Notes: generated from the letters alone by a model not told the origin. A stretch of 64,000 nucleotides of DNA from Lachnospiraceae bacterium (GCA_017623215.1 JAGAPO010000069.1:44538-108537); one strand, 5' to 3'. Shown: positions 51,131-60,715, counted from the first letter of the stretch. Program-made: numbers and translations.

Positions 51131-52432
51131 TTATTCCCACTCAATCGTAGCGTTCGGCTTCGGGCTTAAGTCGTAGCATACACGGTTGACATTCTTAACT
51201 TCCTTCATGATTCTGTCCGTAATGGTCAGCAGAATCTCCCAGTCTACCAGCTCAATCTTCGCGGTCATCGCATCCACGGTATTCACCGCGCGGATAATAA
51301 CGGGATACTCAAAGCTTCTTGCGTTATCTCTTACACCAACCGACTTGAAATCAGGAACGATCGTGAAATACTGCCATACCTTCTTATCCAGCCCGGCCTT
51401 TGCAAATTCTTCTCTTAAGATCGCATCGGACTCGCGAACCGCCTCAAGACGCTCTCTGGTAATTGCGCCAAGGCATCTTACGCCAAGACCGGGGCCCGGG
51501 AACGGCTGACGATAAACCATCTCGTAAGGAAGGCCGAGCTCAACGCCGCAGGCACGAACCTCATCCTTGAACAGCTGCTTTAACGGCTCTACCAGCTGGA
51601 ACTGCAGATCCTCCGGAAGACCTCCCACGTTGTGATGGGACTTGACCATCTTTGCTGTCTTGGTACCGCTCTCCACAATATCGGGGTAAATCGTTCCTTG
51701 ACCGAGGAATTCGATTCCGTCCAGCTTTCTTGCCTCTTCTTCAAAGACTCGGATGAACTCGGCACCGATGATCTTGCGCTTCTGTTCCGGATCCGCAACA
51801 TTCTCAAGCTTTCCAAGAAAACGCTCGGAAGCGTCAACATATACCAGGTTCGCATCGAGCTGATTGCGGAATACCTCAATAACAGCCTCGGACTCGCCCT
51901 TTCTCATCAGACCGTGGTTTACATGAACACAGGTCAGCTGCTTTCCGATTGCGCGGATGAGCAGGGCCGCGACAACGGAGCTGTCAACGCCGCCGGAGAG
52001 GGCGAGCAGAACCTTCTTGTCACCAACCTGCTTTCTGACCAGCTCGATCTGATCCTCAATAAAATTCTTCATGTTCCAATTGGCTTCCGCCTTGCATACA
52101 TCGAATACGAACGGCTTTAAGAACGCGCCAAGCTCGTCCTCAGCGGGCCACTCGGGCGTATTCCCACACTTTGCGAGCTCATGGCCGACGGACATAACCG
52201 GATAGCCGGCTTCGTAAATCTCGGGGAGAACGTCGATTCTCACGCCATCCACGATGTGATTCGGTCCTCCGTTAATAATAATGCCTTTTACATTCGGAAG
52301 CTTCTTCAATTCATCAGCGGTAATATCGTGCGGATAAATCTCACTGTACACGCCAAGGGCGCGGACTGCTCGTGCAATCACGGTATTCTCGGTGCTTCCC
52401 AGATCCAGAATAACAATCATATCCTGCTTCAT
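51131..52432 (-). CDS. guaA: GMP synthase with a truncated, degenerate glutaminase domain
   Basis: GuaA aminates XMP to GMP. The 433-residue protein is about 80 residues shorter than usual. Its synthetase half is complete: the PP-loop LALSGGVDSSVVAALL, HVNHGLMRKGE, KSHHNVGGLPEDLQF and RQPFPGPGLGVR. The N-terminal amidotransferase part keeps LDLGSTENTVIARAVRALGV and GIIINGGPNHIVDG, but where GICYGMQ (the catalytic Cys) should be it reads SVGHELA, and the His-Glu part of the triad is missing. It should therefore need free ammonia or another glutaminase. The start at 52432 is preferred over 52441 for spacing from GAGAGG. No purine riboswitch is seen upstream. Confidence 0.93.
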   Translation of the reverse strand: MKQDMIVILDLGSTENTVIARAVRALGVYSEIYPHDITADELKKLPNVKGIIINGGPNHIVDGVRIDVLPEIYEAGYPVMSVGHELAKCGNTPEWPAEDELGAFLKPFVFDVCKAEANWNMKNFIEDQIELVRKQVGDKKVLLALSGGVDSSVVAALLIRAIGKQLTCVHVNHGLMRKGESEAVIEVFRNQLDANLVYVDASERFLGKLENVADPEQKRKIIGAEFIRVFEEEARKLDGIEFLGQGTIYPDIVESGTKTAKMVKSHHNVGGLPEDLQFQLVEPLKQLFKDEVRACGVELGLPYEMVYRQPFPGPGLGVRCLGAITRERLEAVRESDAILREEFAKAGLDKKVWQYFTIVPDFKSVGVRDNARSFEYPVIIRAVNTVDAMTAKIELVDWEILLTITDRIMKEVKNVNRVCYDLSPKPNATIEWE

Positions 52433-52688
52433 GACATCCATACCTCTCTATTTGTTTCTGTTGTATTCCGGCACTGAAATCGGTGCAGCCGGAGTTCAAG
52501 CCGGAGGACTCCGTATGAATTCTACGTGAATTGCAGCAGAGAACACAGGAATCCAATAATAATATTGTAATACATGGGAGGTACCAATGTCAAAGAAAAT
52601 ATTGGAACGAGCCGGCAAAGCTTTAATAAATTATGCAGGAGGGAAAAGCGGAGGAAAAGAACGAGCCCGGCCGATGCAAATGAAACGC

Positions 52689-52717
52689 TTGCAAGAAAGT
52701 AATAAAATAGATATAAT
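52689..52717 (+). promoter_or_regulatory. promoter of the M3 peptidase gene
   Basis: TTGCAA (52689-52694) and TATAAT (52712-52717) are 17 bp apart, 63 bases before the ATG. Confidence 0.65.
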
Positions 52718-52779
52718 GAATACAGGCAGCGATATCGCAGATGAGTGCCGAGGAGAAAAGATGACTGGAGGAGAATAAG

Positions 52780-54474
52780 ATGCAGAAATTTGCAGATATG
52801 GAGTATAAGCGCCCTGACGTGGAGGCGTTCAGGAAATATTTGAACGACTATATTGAGAATCTGAAAGCGGCGCCGGATTACGAGACAGCAAAGAAGCTGT
52901 TCCTTGCTCAGAAAGAGAAGATGGCCGAGCTTTCGACGATGAGAAGCATTGCATACATCCGGAACACTGTGAACACCGCGGATGAATTCTATGATGGGGA
53001 GATCACATATTTTAACAGCGAGATGCCGAAGCTTTCTCTGATTATGAGAAAAGCATCCGAGGCCCTGCTTGATTCTCCGTTCCGTGCGGATTTTGAAAAG
53101 GACTACGGCACTATCTTTATCAAGAATATGGAGAACAGCAGACGATTTGCGGATGAGAGAATTATTCCCGATCAGATCGAAGAGGGAAAGCTTGAGAAGG
53201 AATATTCCAGGACATCCGCTTCCTGTAAGACAACCTTCCGCGGGAAGGAGTGCAATTTCTACGGGCTGCTCAAAGCGATGCAGAGTACGGACAGAGCGGA
53301 GCGAAAGGAAGCGTTTGAGGCGTGGGCGGATCTGTATGAGAGAACGGCGGATGAGCTGGACAGGGAGTATGACGAGCTGATTGAAGTTCGCTGCAGAATC
53401 GCACATACCCTTGGATTTTCGAATTACATCGACATGGCTTATCTGTCGAGAAGACGATTTGATTATACGGCGGAGGACGTTAAGGTATTCCGGAAGCAGG
53501 TAAAGGATGTTATCGTTCCGGCGGTTGACAGATTATTCAAAGAGCAGGCAGAGCGCCTCGGCGTGGACAAGCTTCGCTACTACGATGAGTCCCTGTGCTA
53601 TCCGGACGGCAATGCGGTTCCGATCGGGAATAAGGATGAGCTGGTGGCAAAGGCGCAGAAGATGTATCATGAGCTGTCCCCTGAGACAGCCGAGTTCTTT
53701 GATTTTATGGTGGAGAATGATTTGTTTGATCTTGAGACAAAGCCCGGCAAGCGTCCCGGCGGTTACTGCACTTCACTTCCGATGTACAAGGCTCCGTTCA
53801 TTTTCTCGAATTTCAACGGAACCAGCGCGGATGTGGACGTATTAACGCACGAGGCGGGACATGCGTTCGAGGGGTATACGGCGAGCCGTGTGCTTCCGAT
53901 CTCTGACCTGTCGCATTCTACCAGTGAGATTAACGAGATTCACTCGATGGCGATGGAGCATTTCACCTATCCGTGGATGGAGCTGTTCTTCGGAGAGAAT
54001 GCGGACAAGTACCGCTACGCGCATTTAAAATCCGCACTCGAGGTCATTCCGTACATGGTATGTGTGGATGAGTTTCAGCACCGGGTATTTGAGAACGGCG
54101 GCCTGAATGCGAAGGAGCGCAGAGCGGTATGGCATGAGTTGGAGCAGACCTATATGCCGTGGAGAGATTACGACGGCAATGAGTTCCTTGGCGAGGGCGG
54201 GTTCTGGATGCAGAAGCAGCATATATTCCTGTATCCGTTCTACTATATTGATTACGCGCTTGCCCAGATGGGCGCTTTCGAGTTCTATACCAGGATGAAG
54301 CAGGATCATGCGGCAGCATGGGCGGACTACTATAAGCTCTGCACGCTTGGCGGAAGCAAGGGCTATTTTGAACTGTTAGAGTCGGTCGGACTTTCGAATC
54401 CCTTTAAAGAGGGCAGTGTTCGGAAGGCTGTGTCCGGCGTACTGGAGGAGTTATTTAAGGAGAACAAAAGATAA
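52780..54474 (+). CDS. M3-family oligoendopeptidase
   Basis: A cytoplasmic zinc peptidase that trims oligopeptides. The 564-residue protein has the HExxH motif in LTHEAGHAFEGYTAS (His357, Glu358, His361) with the downstream Glu in STSEINEIHSMAMEHFTYPW. Preceding KRPGGYCTSLPMYKAPFIFS and the final HIFLYPFYYIDYALAQMGAF are typical of the PepF-related group. GGAGGAG lies before the ATG. A strong terminator follows. Confidence 0.93.
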   Translation: MQKFADMEYKRPDVEAFRKYLNDYIENLKAAPDYETAKKLFLAQKEKMAELSTMRSIAYIRNTVNTADEFYDGEITYFNSEMPKLSLIMRKASEALLDSPFRADFEKDYGTIFIKNMENSRRFADERIIPDQIEEGKLEKEYSRTSASCKTTFRGKECNFYGLLKAMQSTDRAERKEAFEAWADLYERTADELDREYDELIEVRCRIAHTLGFSNYIDMAYLSRRRFDYTAEDVKVFRKQVKDVIVPAVDRLFKEQAERLGVDKLRYYDESLCYPDGNAVPIGNKDELVAKAQKMYHELSPETAEFFDFMVENDLFDLETKPGKRPGGYCTSLPMYKAPFIFSNFNGTSADVDVLTHEAGHAFEGYTASRVLPISDLSHSTSEINEIHSMAMEHFTYPWMELFFGENADKYRYAHLKSALEVIPYMVCVDEFQHRVFENGGLNAKERRAVWHELEQTYMPWRDYDGNEFLGEGGFWMQKQHIFLYPFYYIDYALAQMGAFEFYTRMKQDHAAAWADYYKLCTLGGSKGYFELLESVGLSNPFKEGSVRKAVSGVLEELFKENKR

Positions 54475-54493
54475 GCAAGCGGAATAATATCAG

Positions 54494-54543
54494 AACGCAG
54501 GAATCCCCCGGCTGTTCCCAGCCGGGGGATTCCTGCGTTTTTC
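54494..54543 (+). terminator. intrinsic terminator after the M3 peptidase
   Basis: A perfect stem (54494-54513 with 54520-54539; core GAATCCCCCGGCT) is followed by T5. Confidence 0.9.
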
Positions 54544-54599
54544 AAAGTGGAGAATATATAAATATAAGAAATCAGCAAATTAGGGTAATACGAATAACT

Positions 54600-55376
54600 C
54601 TAACAAAGTGCCTTGCCTTCCCATTCCGGAGCAGGAGAAGCGTCCATAAGCTTCGTAATGGTAGGAGCAATATCCAGAATGGATACGTCACTTAACTTGG
54701 CGCCGGGAGTAAATGATTTACCGGAGCAGATAACCGGAATCGTCATATCCTCCGGCATTGTGGAGCCATGCATTCTTCCGTGGCCGCCGTGATCCGCGGT
54801 AACGATAATGGTATAATCCTTCTCGAACGCTTCAAATACGCGTTGAATCTGTTCGAAGGACTGGTAGCAGGCGCTCAGATATTCCTCGCTCATCCAACCG
54901 TAATTGTGACCTGCCGCATCCGTTAAGCCGAGGTACAGGAACGCAAAATCAAGGTTCTGTCCCGGAATGTCCTGCAGCGCGCGATCGGTCACCATTACAT
55001 TCGCTTTTTCGTAGGTATATACATGACCGGATGCGAAATAGCTCACGGCGAGACTGTCCGGCTGATAGAGATCACGCAGTTCGCCCCAGTTATAGAAAAA
55101 GGAAGCAGCCTTTCCGGCGGCACGAAGCTGCTCGCACAGACCGTTTACCGGACGAACCTGAGGGGTATAGGTATTCGTAAGAATTCCGTGGCGATCCGGG
55201 GTAACGCTGTGGAACAGTGACATATGACAGGGAAGCGTTACGGACGGAGTTACCGTCTGCGCGTCCATGGAATAGCTGCTCTTGGTAAGAAGCGTCTTTG
55301 CAAACGGATGTCCGCATGCTTCAAATGCATCGGGACGAAGTCCGTCAGAGAGAATCAGAATTACTTTTTCAGACAT
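54600..55376 (-). CDS. alkaline phosphatase-superfamily phosphodiesterase
   Basis: The 258-residue protein has the type I phosphodiesterase/nucleotide pyrophosphatase pattern: VILILSDGLRPDAFEACGHP (metal Asp), the nucleophile region TVTPSVTLPCHMSLFHSVTP, LGLTDAAGHNYGW and the metal site VTADHGGHGRMHG. No signal peptide or membrane helix is present, so it acts inside the cell. AGGAGG precedes the ATG by nine bases. The substrate is unknown. Confidence 0.88.
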   Translation of the reverse strand: MSEKVILILSDGLRPDAFEACGHPFAKTLLTKSSYSMDAQTVTPSVTLPCHMSLFHSVTPDRHGILTNTYTPQVRPVNGLCEQLRAAGKAASFFYNWGELRDLYQPDSLAVSYFASGHVYTYEKANVMVTDRALQDIPGQNLDFAFLYLGLTDAAGHNYGWMSEEYLSACYQSFEQIQRVFEAFEKDYTIIVTADHGGHGRMHGSTMPEDMTIPVICSGKSFTPGAKLSDVSILDIAPTITKLMDASPAPEWEGKALC

Positions 55377-55572
55377 AATAAATAACCTCCTGTCAGATGA
55401 TTACAATCAAAAACTAAACTGAATATAGCACATCCTTTCAAAAGGAACAAGACGATTTCCGACAGGAAGAGGTAGAAAATCCGAAGATAGTATTTTCTTT
55501 TAAAGAGGAGTGTGATAAAATGGAGCAGAAGAAAGACCGGGAGACCGGAGGAGTGACAGAATAAGGAGTGCT

Positions 55573-56148
55573 ATGAATCGGACAGAGGAGATCAGAATCA
55601 GGGCGGCATCGCCTGATGATGCGGCCGAGCTGCTTGCAATCTACGCGCCCTATGTGACAGGGACCGCGATAACCTTTGAATACGAGGTGCCGGGAGCGGA
55701 GGAATTCCGGGAGAGAATCCGGAACACTCTGAAGAGATATCCCTACCTCGCTGCGGTAAAGAACGAAGCGATCGTGGGCTATGCCTATGTGTCGCCGTTT
55801 CATAAACGCGCGGCCTATGACTGGGCGGTGGAGACTTCAATTTATGTGAGGATGGGCGAGCACGGCAGCGGAATCGGAACGAAGCTGTATCAGGCGCTGG
55901 AAGCGGTGATGCGGCAGCAGAATATCTGGAATATGAACGCCTGCATTGTCTATCCGCATCCGGAGAGCATCGGATTTCATGAGCACATGGGCTACCGAAC
56001 GGTCGCGCATTTTACCCGATGCGGGTACAAGCTTGGAATGTGGCATGATGTGATCTGGATGGAGAAGCTGCTTGGCGAGCACCCGGAGAGGCCGGAGCCT
56101 GTGAAGTCGTTCTCGGAAGAGATGTTATATGGTTTGAATGATTTTTAA
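55573..56148 (+). CDS. GNAT N-acetyltransferase, phosphinothricin acetyltransferase-like
   Basis: The 191-residue protein has the group start IRAASPDDAAELLAIYAPYV, then GTAITFEYEVPGAEEF, and the acetyl-CoA loop GEHGSGIGTKLYQALE. The ending GYRTVAHFTRCGYKLGMWHDV is typical of the Pat/YncA group, which acetylates phosphinothricin, methionine sulfoximine or similar amino acids. AAGGAG lies upstream. Actual substrate unknown. Confidence 0.9.
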   Translation: MNRTEEIRIRAASPDDAAELLAIYAPYVTGTAITFEYEVPGAEEFRERIRNTLKRYPYLAAVKNEAIVGYAYVSPFHKRAAYDWAVETSIYVRMGEHGSGIGTKLYQALEAVMRQQNIWNMNACIVYPHPESIGFHEHMGYRTVAHFTRCGYKLGMWHDVIWMEKLLGEHPERPEPVKSFSEEMLYGLNDF

Positions 56149-56195
56149 CTTATTTGAATGATTACTAAATGAAAAGAAGGAAAGGAAGAAAGAAT

Positions 56196-56615
56196 ATGAA
56201 GGATCAGAATTGTGGATATTGTATGAGAGGGGAACTGTTGGATAAGTTTGGTATCTTCATCTGCGATCTGTCGGTGAGTTCGCTGATTTTATTCAAGGAG
56301 CAGAGCCATCCGGGAAGATGTATCGTTGCGTATAAGGATCATGTGAGCGAGATCGTGAATATCAGCGAGGAGGACAGGAACGCATTCTTCGCAGATGTAA
56401 CAAGAGCGGCCAAGGCGATTCACGCGGCATTCCATCCGGATAAGGTAAACTACGGCGCTTACGGCGATACCGGCTGCCATCTGCATATGCATCTGGTTCC
56501 CAAGTACAAGGATCAGTACGAGTGGGGCGGTGTGTTCGAGATGAATCCGGGCAAGGTATTATTGACGGATGAGGAATATGCGGAGATGATCGAGAAGATT
56601 AAGAAGGAGCTGTAG
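56196..56615 (+). CDS. HIT-family nucleotide hydrolase or transferase
   Basis: The 139-residue protein has the histidine triad HLHMHLVPK (His 95, 97, 99) and a preceding SSLILFKEQSHPGRCIVAYK that fits the fold. A CGYCMRGE motif at the start suggests a partial zinc site. The ATG at 56196 follows AAAGGAAG; an ATG at 56169 is ahead of it. Family members hydrolyse adenylylated amines or dinucleotides. It lies eight bases before the GH78 gene, so the two are probably co-transcribed. Confidence 0.9.
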   Translation: MKDQNCGYCMRGELLDKFGIFICDLSVSSLILFKEQSHPGRCIVAYKDHVSEIVNISEEDRNAFFADVTRAAKAIHAAFHPDKVNYGAYGDTGCHLHMHLVPKYKDQYEWGGVFEMNPGKVLLTDEEYAEMIEKIKKEL

Positions 56616-56628
56616 GGAGAACATGAGA

Positions 56629-58968
56629 ATGGAACAGAAATTAGAGCCGAAGTGCTATTTTAAGAAAGCGGTTCCGGTCTGGAAGGCCGGCTGCGAGACG
56701 GAATATAATCAGACGCTGGGATTTCAGGGATGTTTTTCAAAGAATTCGGTCACCGAGAAGGTGACGATCCGCATCGCGGCATCAACCATTTACAGGGCGT
56801 ATCTGAACGGGGAACTGTTGGGATATGGTCCGGCGCGCGCGGCGCATGACTATTATCGTGTGGATGAGTATGAGGCAGAGAAGCGCAGACTGAAGGAAGA
56901 GAACATTCTGACTGTGGAAGTGGTCGGATTCAATATTAACAGCTTTGCTTATCTGGATCAGCCCTCCTTCCTGCAGGCGGAGGTATCGGAAGGAGAGGCC
57001 GTGCTTGCGGCAACCGGAACCGGGGCGGATTCGATGAAGGCGAAGGAGATTGCGGATCGTGTTCAGAAGGTGCAGCGCTACAGCTATCAGAGAGTATTTA
57101 TGGAGGTATACCGCCTTGCACCCGGATATGACGCGTGGAGAACGGAAGCATTCAGGGGTGAGACGGAGAGGCTTGCACAGTGCGGCACAAAACAGCTGCT
57201 CGAGCAGCATGTACATACCTGTAAGTTTGAAGTGAGCAAGGTAAAAGCGAAGATTGCACAGGGTACGTTTCAGAGCGGCTGTGAGGAGAATGAGCTGTGG
57301 AAGAACCGTGCCTTCTACAATATCAGCGACAGTTATAAGGGCTACAAGGTAGACGAGCTCGAGGTAAATGTATCCGCGATACTCGATCAGACCAATACGC
57401 TTACACTGCAGAGCGTTCCTGCTATACCGTTCGAAAGCGGGTGTGAGTTAAAGACAGGCGAATTCGCAATATGCGATCTGGGAATGAACCGGACCGGTAT
57501 GCTCCGTATCGGAGTGACCTGCAAGGAGGATACCGTGCTGGTTATGACAATGGATGAGCTGCTGACAGAGGGCGACATCTTTTACAGAAGAATGAGCAGT
57601 GTGAACGGCATCTATTATGAGCTGAAGAAGGGAAGCTATGTTATTGAGACGATTCAGCCGTACAACTGCCGTTATATGAAGCCGATGGTATACTCCGGAG
57701 ACGCGGTGGTAACGGAGCTTTCCGTTCGCGAGTATAAGAATCCGGACGCGGGAAGGGCAAAGTTCTTCTGCAGCGATCCGGTGTTGGAGTCTATCTTTGA
57801 GGCCGGAAGAGAGACCTTTGCGCAGAACGCACCGGATATCTACATGGATTGTCCGTCCAGAGAACGTGCGGGCTGGCTGTGTGACAGCTTCTTTACCGGA
57901 AGGGTCGAACCGATTCTGACCGGAGAGACATTAGTTGAGGATAATTTCCTTGAGAATTACTGCCTGCCTGAGACCTTTGCGAATCTTCCGGATGGAATGG
58001 TTCCGATGTGCTATCCTTCGGATCACACGAACGGTTCGTTCATCCCGAACTGGGCGATGTGGATGATTCTGGAGTTCGAGGAGTATCAAAAGCGCAATCC
58101 GAAGCAGAAGCTCGGCGATACCATCAGGCGAAGAGTCGAGGGCGTCTTCCGTTATCTGGAGCAATATGAGAACGAGGACGGCCTGTTAGAGAATCTGGAC
58201 AGCTGGATTTTCGTAGAGTGGTCCAGAGCCAACGAACTGGTAAAGGGAGTCAATTATCCGACGAATATGGTATATGCCGGAATCATGGATGCTGCCGCGA
58301 GAATGTTCGGCAGAGAGGAATGGGCGAAGAAAGCGGAGACGATTCGGGAGACCATCCGTGAGCAGTCCTTTAGTGGCGAGTTCTTCCGCGATCAGAGTCT
58401 GAGATTGGACGGAAGGCTTGTCAGAACCGAAGAATCAACTGAAGTATGCCAGTATTACGCATTCTTTTTTGGAATTGCGGATGATAAGAGGTATCCGGAG
58501 CTGTTCCGGACGATGCTTGAGAAGTTCGGTCCCGGACGTGATACAAAGAAGGTATATCCGGAGGTTGGCCCGGCGAACGCGTTCATCGGCAATTATTTAA
58601 GACTTGAGATTCTGTCCCGTTACGGGCTTGCCGATCAGATTATCAAGGAGACCAAAGGCTTCTTCCAATACATGGTGGAGCGGACAGGAACCCTCTGGGA
58701 GCTCGTATCCCCGACTGCAAGCTGCAATCACGGCTTTGCTTCGCATGTTACTTACCTGTACTGCCGGGATTTACTCGGACTCAAAAAGATTGATCATGAT
58801 AAGAAGGAGATCACGGTAAGCGTGCCGGAGTGCGCGTTGGAGTATTGCAAGGGCATCATTCCGGTTGGTGATGGATATCTGGAATATGGCTGGAAGAAGG
58901 AGAACGGCAAGACTGTTCCGGAGTATAGGCTGAGCGAAGGGCTTGACTATACGGTTGTGGAGGAGTAA
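56629..58968 (+). CDS. GH78 alpha-L-rhamnosidase-like protein
   Basis: The 779-residue protein has an N-terminal carbohydrate-binding-like domain with IAASTIYRAYLNGELLGYGP, and the (alpha/alpha)6 barrel signature YMDCPSRERAGWLCDSFF, the counterpart of DCPQRDERxGW that carries the general acid in GH78. A late ELVSPTASCNHGFASHVTYL matches the barrel end (SxNHxAxG). It lacks a signal peptide. The start at 56629 has better spacing from GGGAG than 56623. Activity on rhamnosides of plant glycosides is likely but not shown. Confidence 0.85.
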   Translation: MEQKLEPKCYFKKAVPVWKAGCETEYNQTLGFQGCFSKNSVTEKVTIRIAASTIYRAYLNGELLGYGPARAAHDYYRVDEYEAEKRRLKEENILTVEVVGFNINSFAYLDQPSFLQAEVSEGEAVLAATGTGADSMKAKEIADRVQKVQRYSYQRVFMEVYRLAPGYDAWRTEAFRGETERLAQCGTKQLLEQHVHTCKFEVSKVKAKIAQGTFQSGCEENELWKNRAFYNISDSYKGYKVDELEVNVSAILDQTNTLTLQSVPAIPFESGCELKTGEFAICDLGMNRTGMLRIGVTCKEDTVLVMTMDELLTEGDIFYRRMSSVNGIYYELKKGSYVIETIQPYNCRYMKPMVYSGDAVVTELSVREYKNPDAGRAKFFCSDPVLESIFEAGRETFAQNAPDIYMDCPSRERAGWLCDSFFTGRVEPILTGETLVEDNFLENYCLPETFANLPDGMVPMCYPSDHTNGSFIPNWAMWMILEFEEYQKRNPKQKLGDTIRRRVEGVFRYLEQYENEDGLLENLDSWIFVEWSRANELVKGVNYPTNMVYAGIMDAAARMFGREEWAKKAETIRETIREQSFSGEFFRDQSLRLDGRLVRTEESTEVCQYYAFFFGIADDKRYPELFRTMLEKFGPGRDTKKVYPEVGPANAFIGNYLRLEILSRYGLADQIIKETKGFFQYMVERTGTLWELVSPTASCNHGFASHVTYLYCRDLLGLKKIDHDKKEITVSVPECALEYCKGIIPVGDGYLEYGWKKENGKTVPEYRLSEGLDYTVVEE

Positions 58969-59037
58969 GAGCTCTGGCACGGAATCAGCATTACAGTTCC
59001 CAAAGATGTAGCCGCATCGCGGCGGAGCTCTTCCAAC

Positions 59038-59078
59038 AAAAAAAGGGGCACTTCCGAATATACGGTCGGAAGTGCCCC
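59038..59078 (-). terminator. intrinsic terminator of lspA
   Basis: GGGGCACTTCCGA (59045-59057) pairs with TCGGAAGTGCCCC (59066-59078). The seven As at 59038-59044 give a U tract on the minus-strand transcript. Confidence 0.85.
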
Positions 59079-59092
59079 AATAAATGAATCAA

Positions 59093-59629
59093 TTAAAGTT
59101 CTTTCGATTTCTTCAGCTGGAATAAGAAAGTTAGCTCCTCTTCTTTATATACGAACAGCAGCAGAATTCCAAGCGCGATAACCGACACCACAACATAGCA
59201 GTCCGCCACATTAAAGCGCGGGAAGTCAATCGGCGTAAAATAGAAGAAATCGACGACATAATTATTCACAACACGGTCGATCAGGTTGCCGATTGCGCCG
59301 GATGTCAGAACTGTGAACGTGACACGCAGAGGAACAAAGCGCTTCCTGGAAGGAATCTGAAAATATTTCCAGATAATGACACCTAACAGCACGAGGGTAA
59401 ATACAATCAGCGGGATCTGCATCCCCTGGAAGGAGCCAAAAGCGGCCCCGCGGTTCTCAAGATATTCCAGCTCGAATACGCCTGGAATGATTACGAGGTT
59501 TGGCTGTCCCTTAAGATGGGAAACGGCCAGACACTTGGTAATCTGATCAATCGCGGTCAGGATGATGACCGTTAAAAGCGGAATTAAGATATGGTTCAGT
59601 TCGGTACGTCCGGAATTGGAATTCGACAT
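59093..59629 (-). CDS. lspA: lipoprotein signal peptidase (signal peptidase II)
   Basis: LspA cleaves lipoprotein signal peptides after diacylglyceryl transfer. The 178-residue protein has four membrane helices, the motif LENRGAAFGSFQG, and the two catalytic Asp in SGAIGNLIDRVV and FNVADCYVV. The start at 59629 follows GGAGG; a longer frame to 59797 lacks a start site. It would mature lipoproteins such as the SsuA-like receptor at 24212. Confidence 0.95.
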   Translation of the reverse strand: MSNSNSGRTELNHILIPLLTVIILTAIDQITKCLAVSHLKGQPNLVIIPGVFELEYLENRGAAFGSFQGMQIPLIVFTLVLLGVIIWKYFQIPSRKRFVPLRVTFTVLTSGAIGNLIDRVVNNYVVDFFYFTPIDFPRFNVADCYVVVSVIALGILLLFVYKEEELTFLFQLKKSKEL

Positions 59630-59804
59630 AGTAACCTCCGTTCGGTCCCGCCGCCGCGTCAGAGCGTTCCGGCCCGCGGGAAATATTGTGTTGTTAATAG
59701 GATAATCAAACCGGGAGGAAAAGTCAAGCGGCTGGGAAAAAGTTTCGAATTGATCATAGCGGAAAGAATCAGGAGCGTTCCGAATGGAAAGAAACATAAC
59801 GTTT

Positions 59805-59888
59805 CATGAAAGAATATTTGCATTCAGAATACTTTCATTCGGGATGTTTTCATTTAGGATATACTTCTTTTTGAAAATGTGATATACT
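59805..59888 (+). promoter_or_regulatory. direct-repeat array upstream of a weak promoter
   Basis: Three 15-base copies (CATTCAGAATACTTT at 59821, CATTCGGGATGTTTT at 59836, CATTTAGGATATACT at 59851) and a more diverged one at 59805 lie head to tail, ending about 17 bases before TATACT (59883-59888). There is no good -35. This is the arrangement expected for a response-regulator activator. Confidence 0.5.
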
Positions 59889-60013
59889 GATGATTGATAT
59901 GCAAAGCAATCATGCGAATCGACAGGGGCTACCGAACAGAAGCAGGAGGGAATGTCCGGAAGCAGAACAGCAGGTATCAGAAAGCGCAGTATCGCGCGGA
60001 AATGGAGCAGGAT

Positions 60014-60514
60014 ATGAGAGAATTCACATCGGCATCGGCGAATAAGCTTCTTCGGACCTATGAGGACGAGAAGAACTATCTGTTATCAATGGAAGCGGAT
60101 TCCGCAACCTATGTGCTTGCGGACGGCGAGAAAGAGGAACCGCCGGCATACAGCTATGAAGAGACGGCGGCAAGACTTGCGCAGATCGACCGTGAGGTTC
60201 GCAAGCTCAAGCACGCAATCAATGTATTTAATGTTGGCGCGGTGCTTCCGAAGCTTGGAATCACGATTGATGAGGCGTTAGTAAAGATGGCGCAGCTGAC
60301 CAGAACCAGGGCAAGACTGGATAGTATGAGAAAGCGCCTGCCTAAGGCGAGAAAGCAGGAATACGGACGGACCAACCTGATTGAATACGAATATGTCAAC
60401 TACGATTTGCAGAAGGTTCAGGAGGATTACCAGAAGGTCTGCCAGGAGATTATGGAGATTCAGATGGAACTGGATTACTGCAATCAGACGGTGACGTTTG
60501 AAGTGGATCTGTAA
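60014..60514 (+). CDS. coiled-coil protein of unknown function
   Basis: From the ATG at 60014 the protein has 166 residues, mostly helical: EETAARLAQIDREVRKLKHA, INVFNVGAVLPKLGITIDEA, then YVNYDLQKVQEDYQKVCQEI. The layout loosely recalls the DIP1984-type family, but I would not assign it. The frame is open back to 59894 (TTG) and an ATG at 59912, so a longer form is possible. The best ribosome site, AGGAGGG at 59944, instead serves a 21-codon frame (59951-60016) whose TGA overlaps this ATG, suggesting coupled translation. Confidence 0.6.
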   Translation: MREFTSASANKLLRTYEDEKNYLLSMEADSATYVLADGEKEEPPAYSYEETAARLAQIDREVRKLKHAINVFNVGAVLPKLGITIDEALVKMAQLTRTRARLDSMRKRLPKARKQEYGRTNLIEYEYVNYDLQKVQEDYQKVCQEIMEIQMELDYCNQTVTFEVDL

Positions 60515-60715
60515 AGAGACAGGTCCGGATATGTCTGACCTAATTTTATTTTTAGAGAAGATAAGGTTCACGCAGGATATGGTTCCCGGTTATTCTGTTA
60601 TTCGGTTATCGGTTCAGGTTCATGGTAACAGACTTTTGTGGAGAGATACATATCGTTTTCAGACATATCGAAAACTTGCCGGAGTTCAATCGGAATGCCC
60701 ATGTTCCGATATCCG

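Noticed and set aside
52433..52560. Possible purine riboswitch upstream of guaA
   Set aside because: None of the conserved purine-aptamer junction sequences could be found on the minus strand.
52587..52778. 63-residue plus-strand frame with GGGAGG upstream, before the M3 peptidase
   Set aside because: It contains the TTGCAA-N17-TATAAT promoter of the peptidase gene, its composition is poor and no family is recognised.
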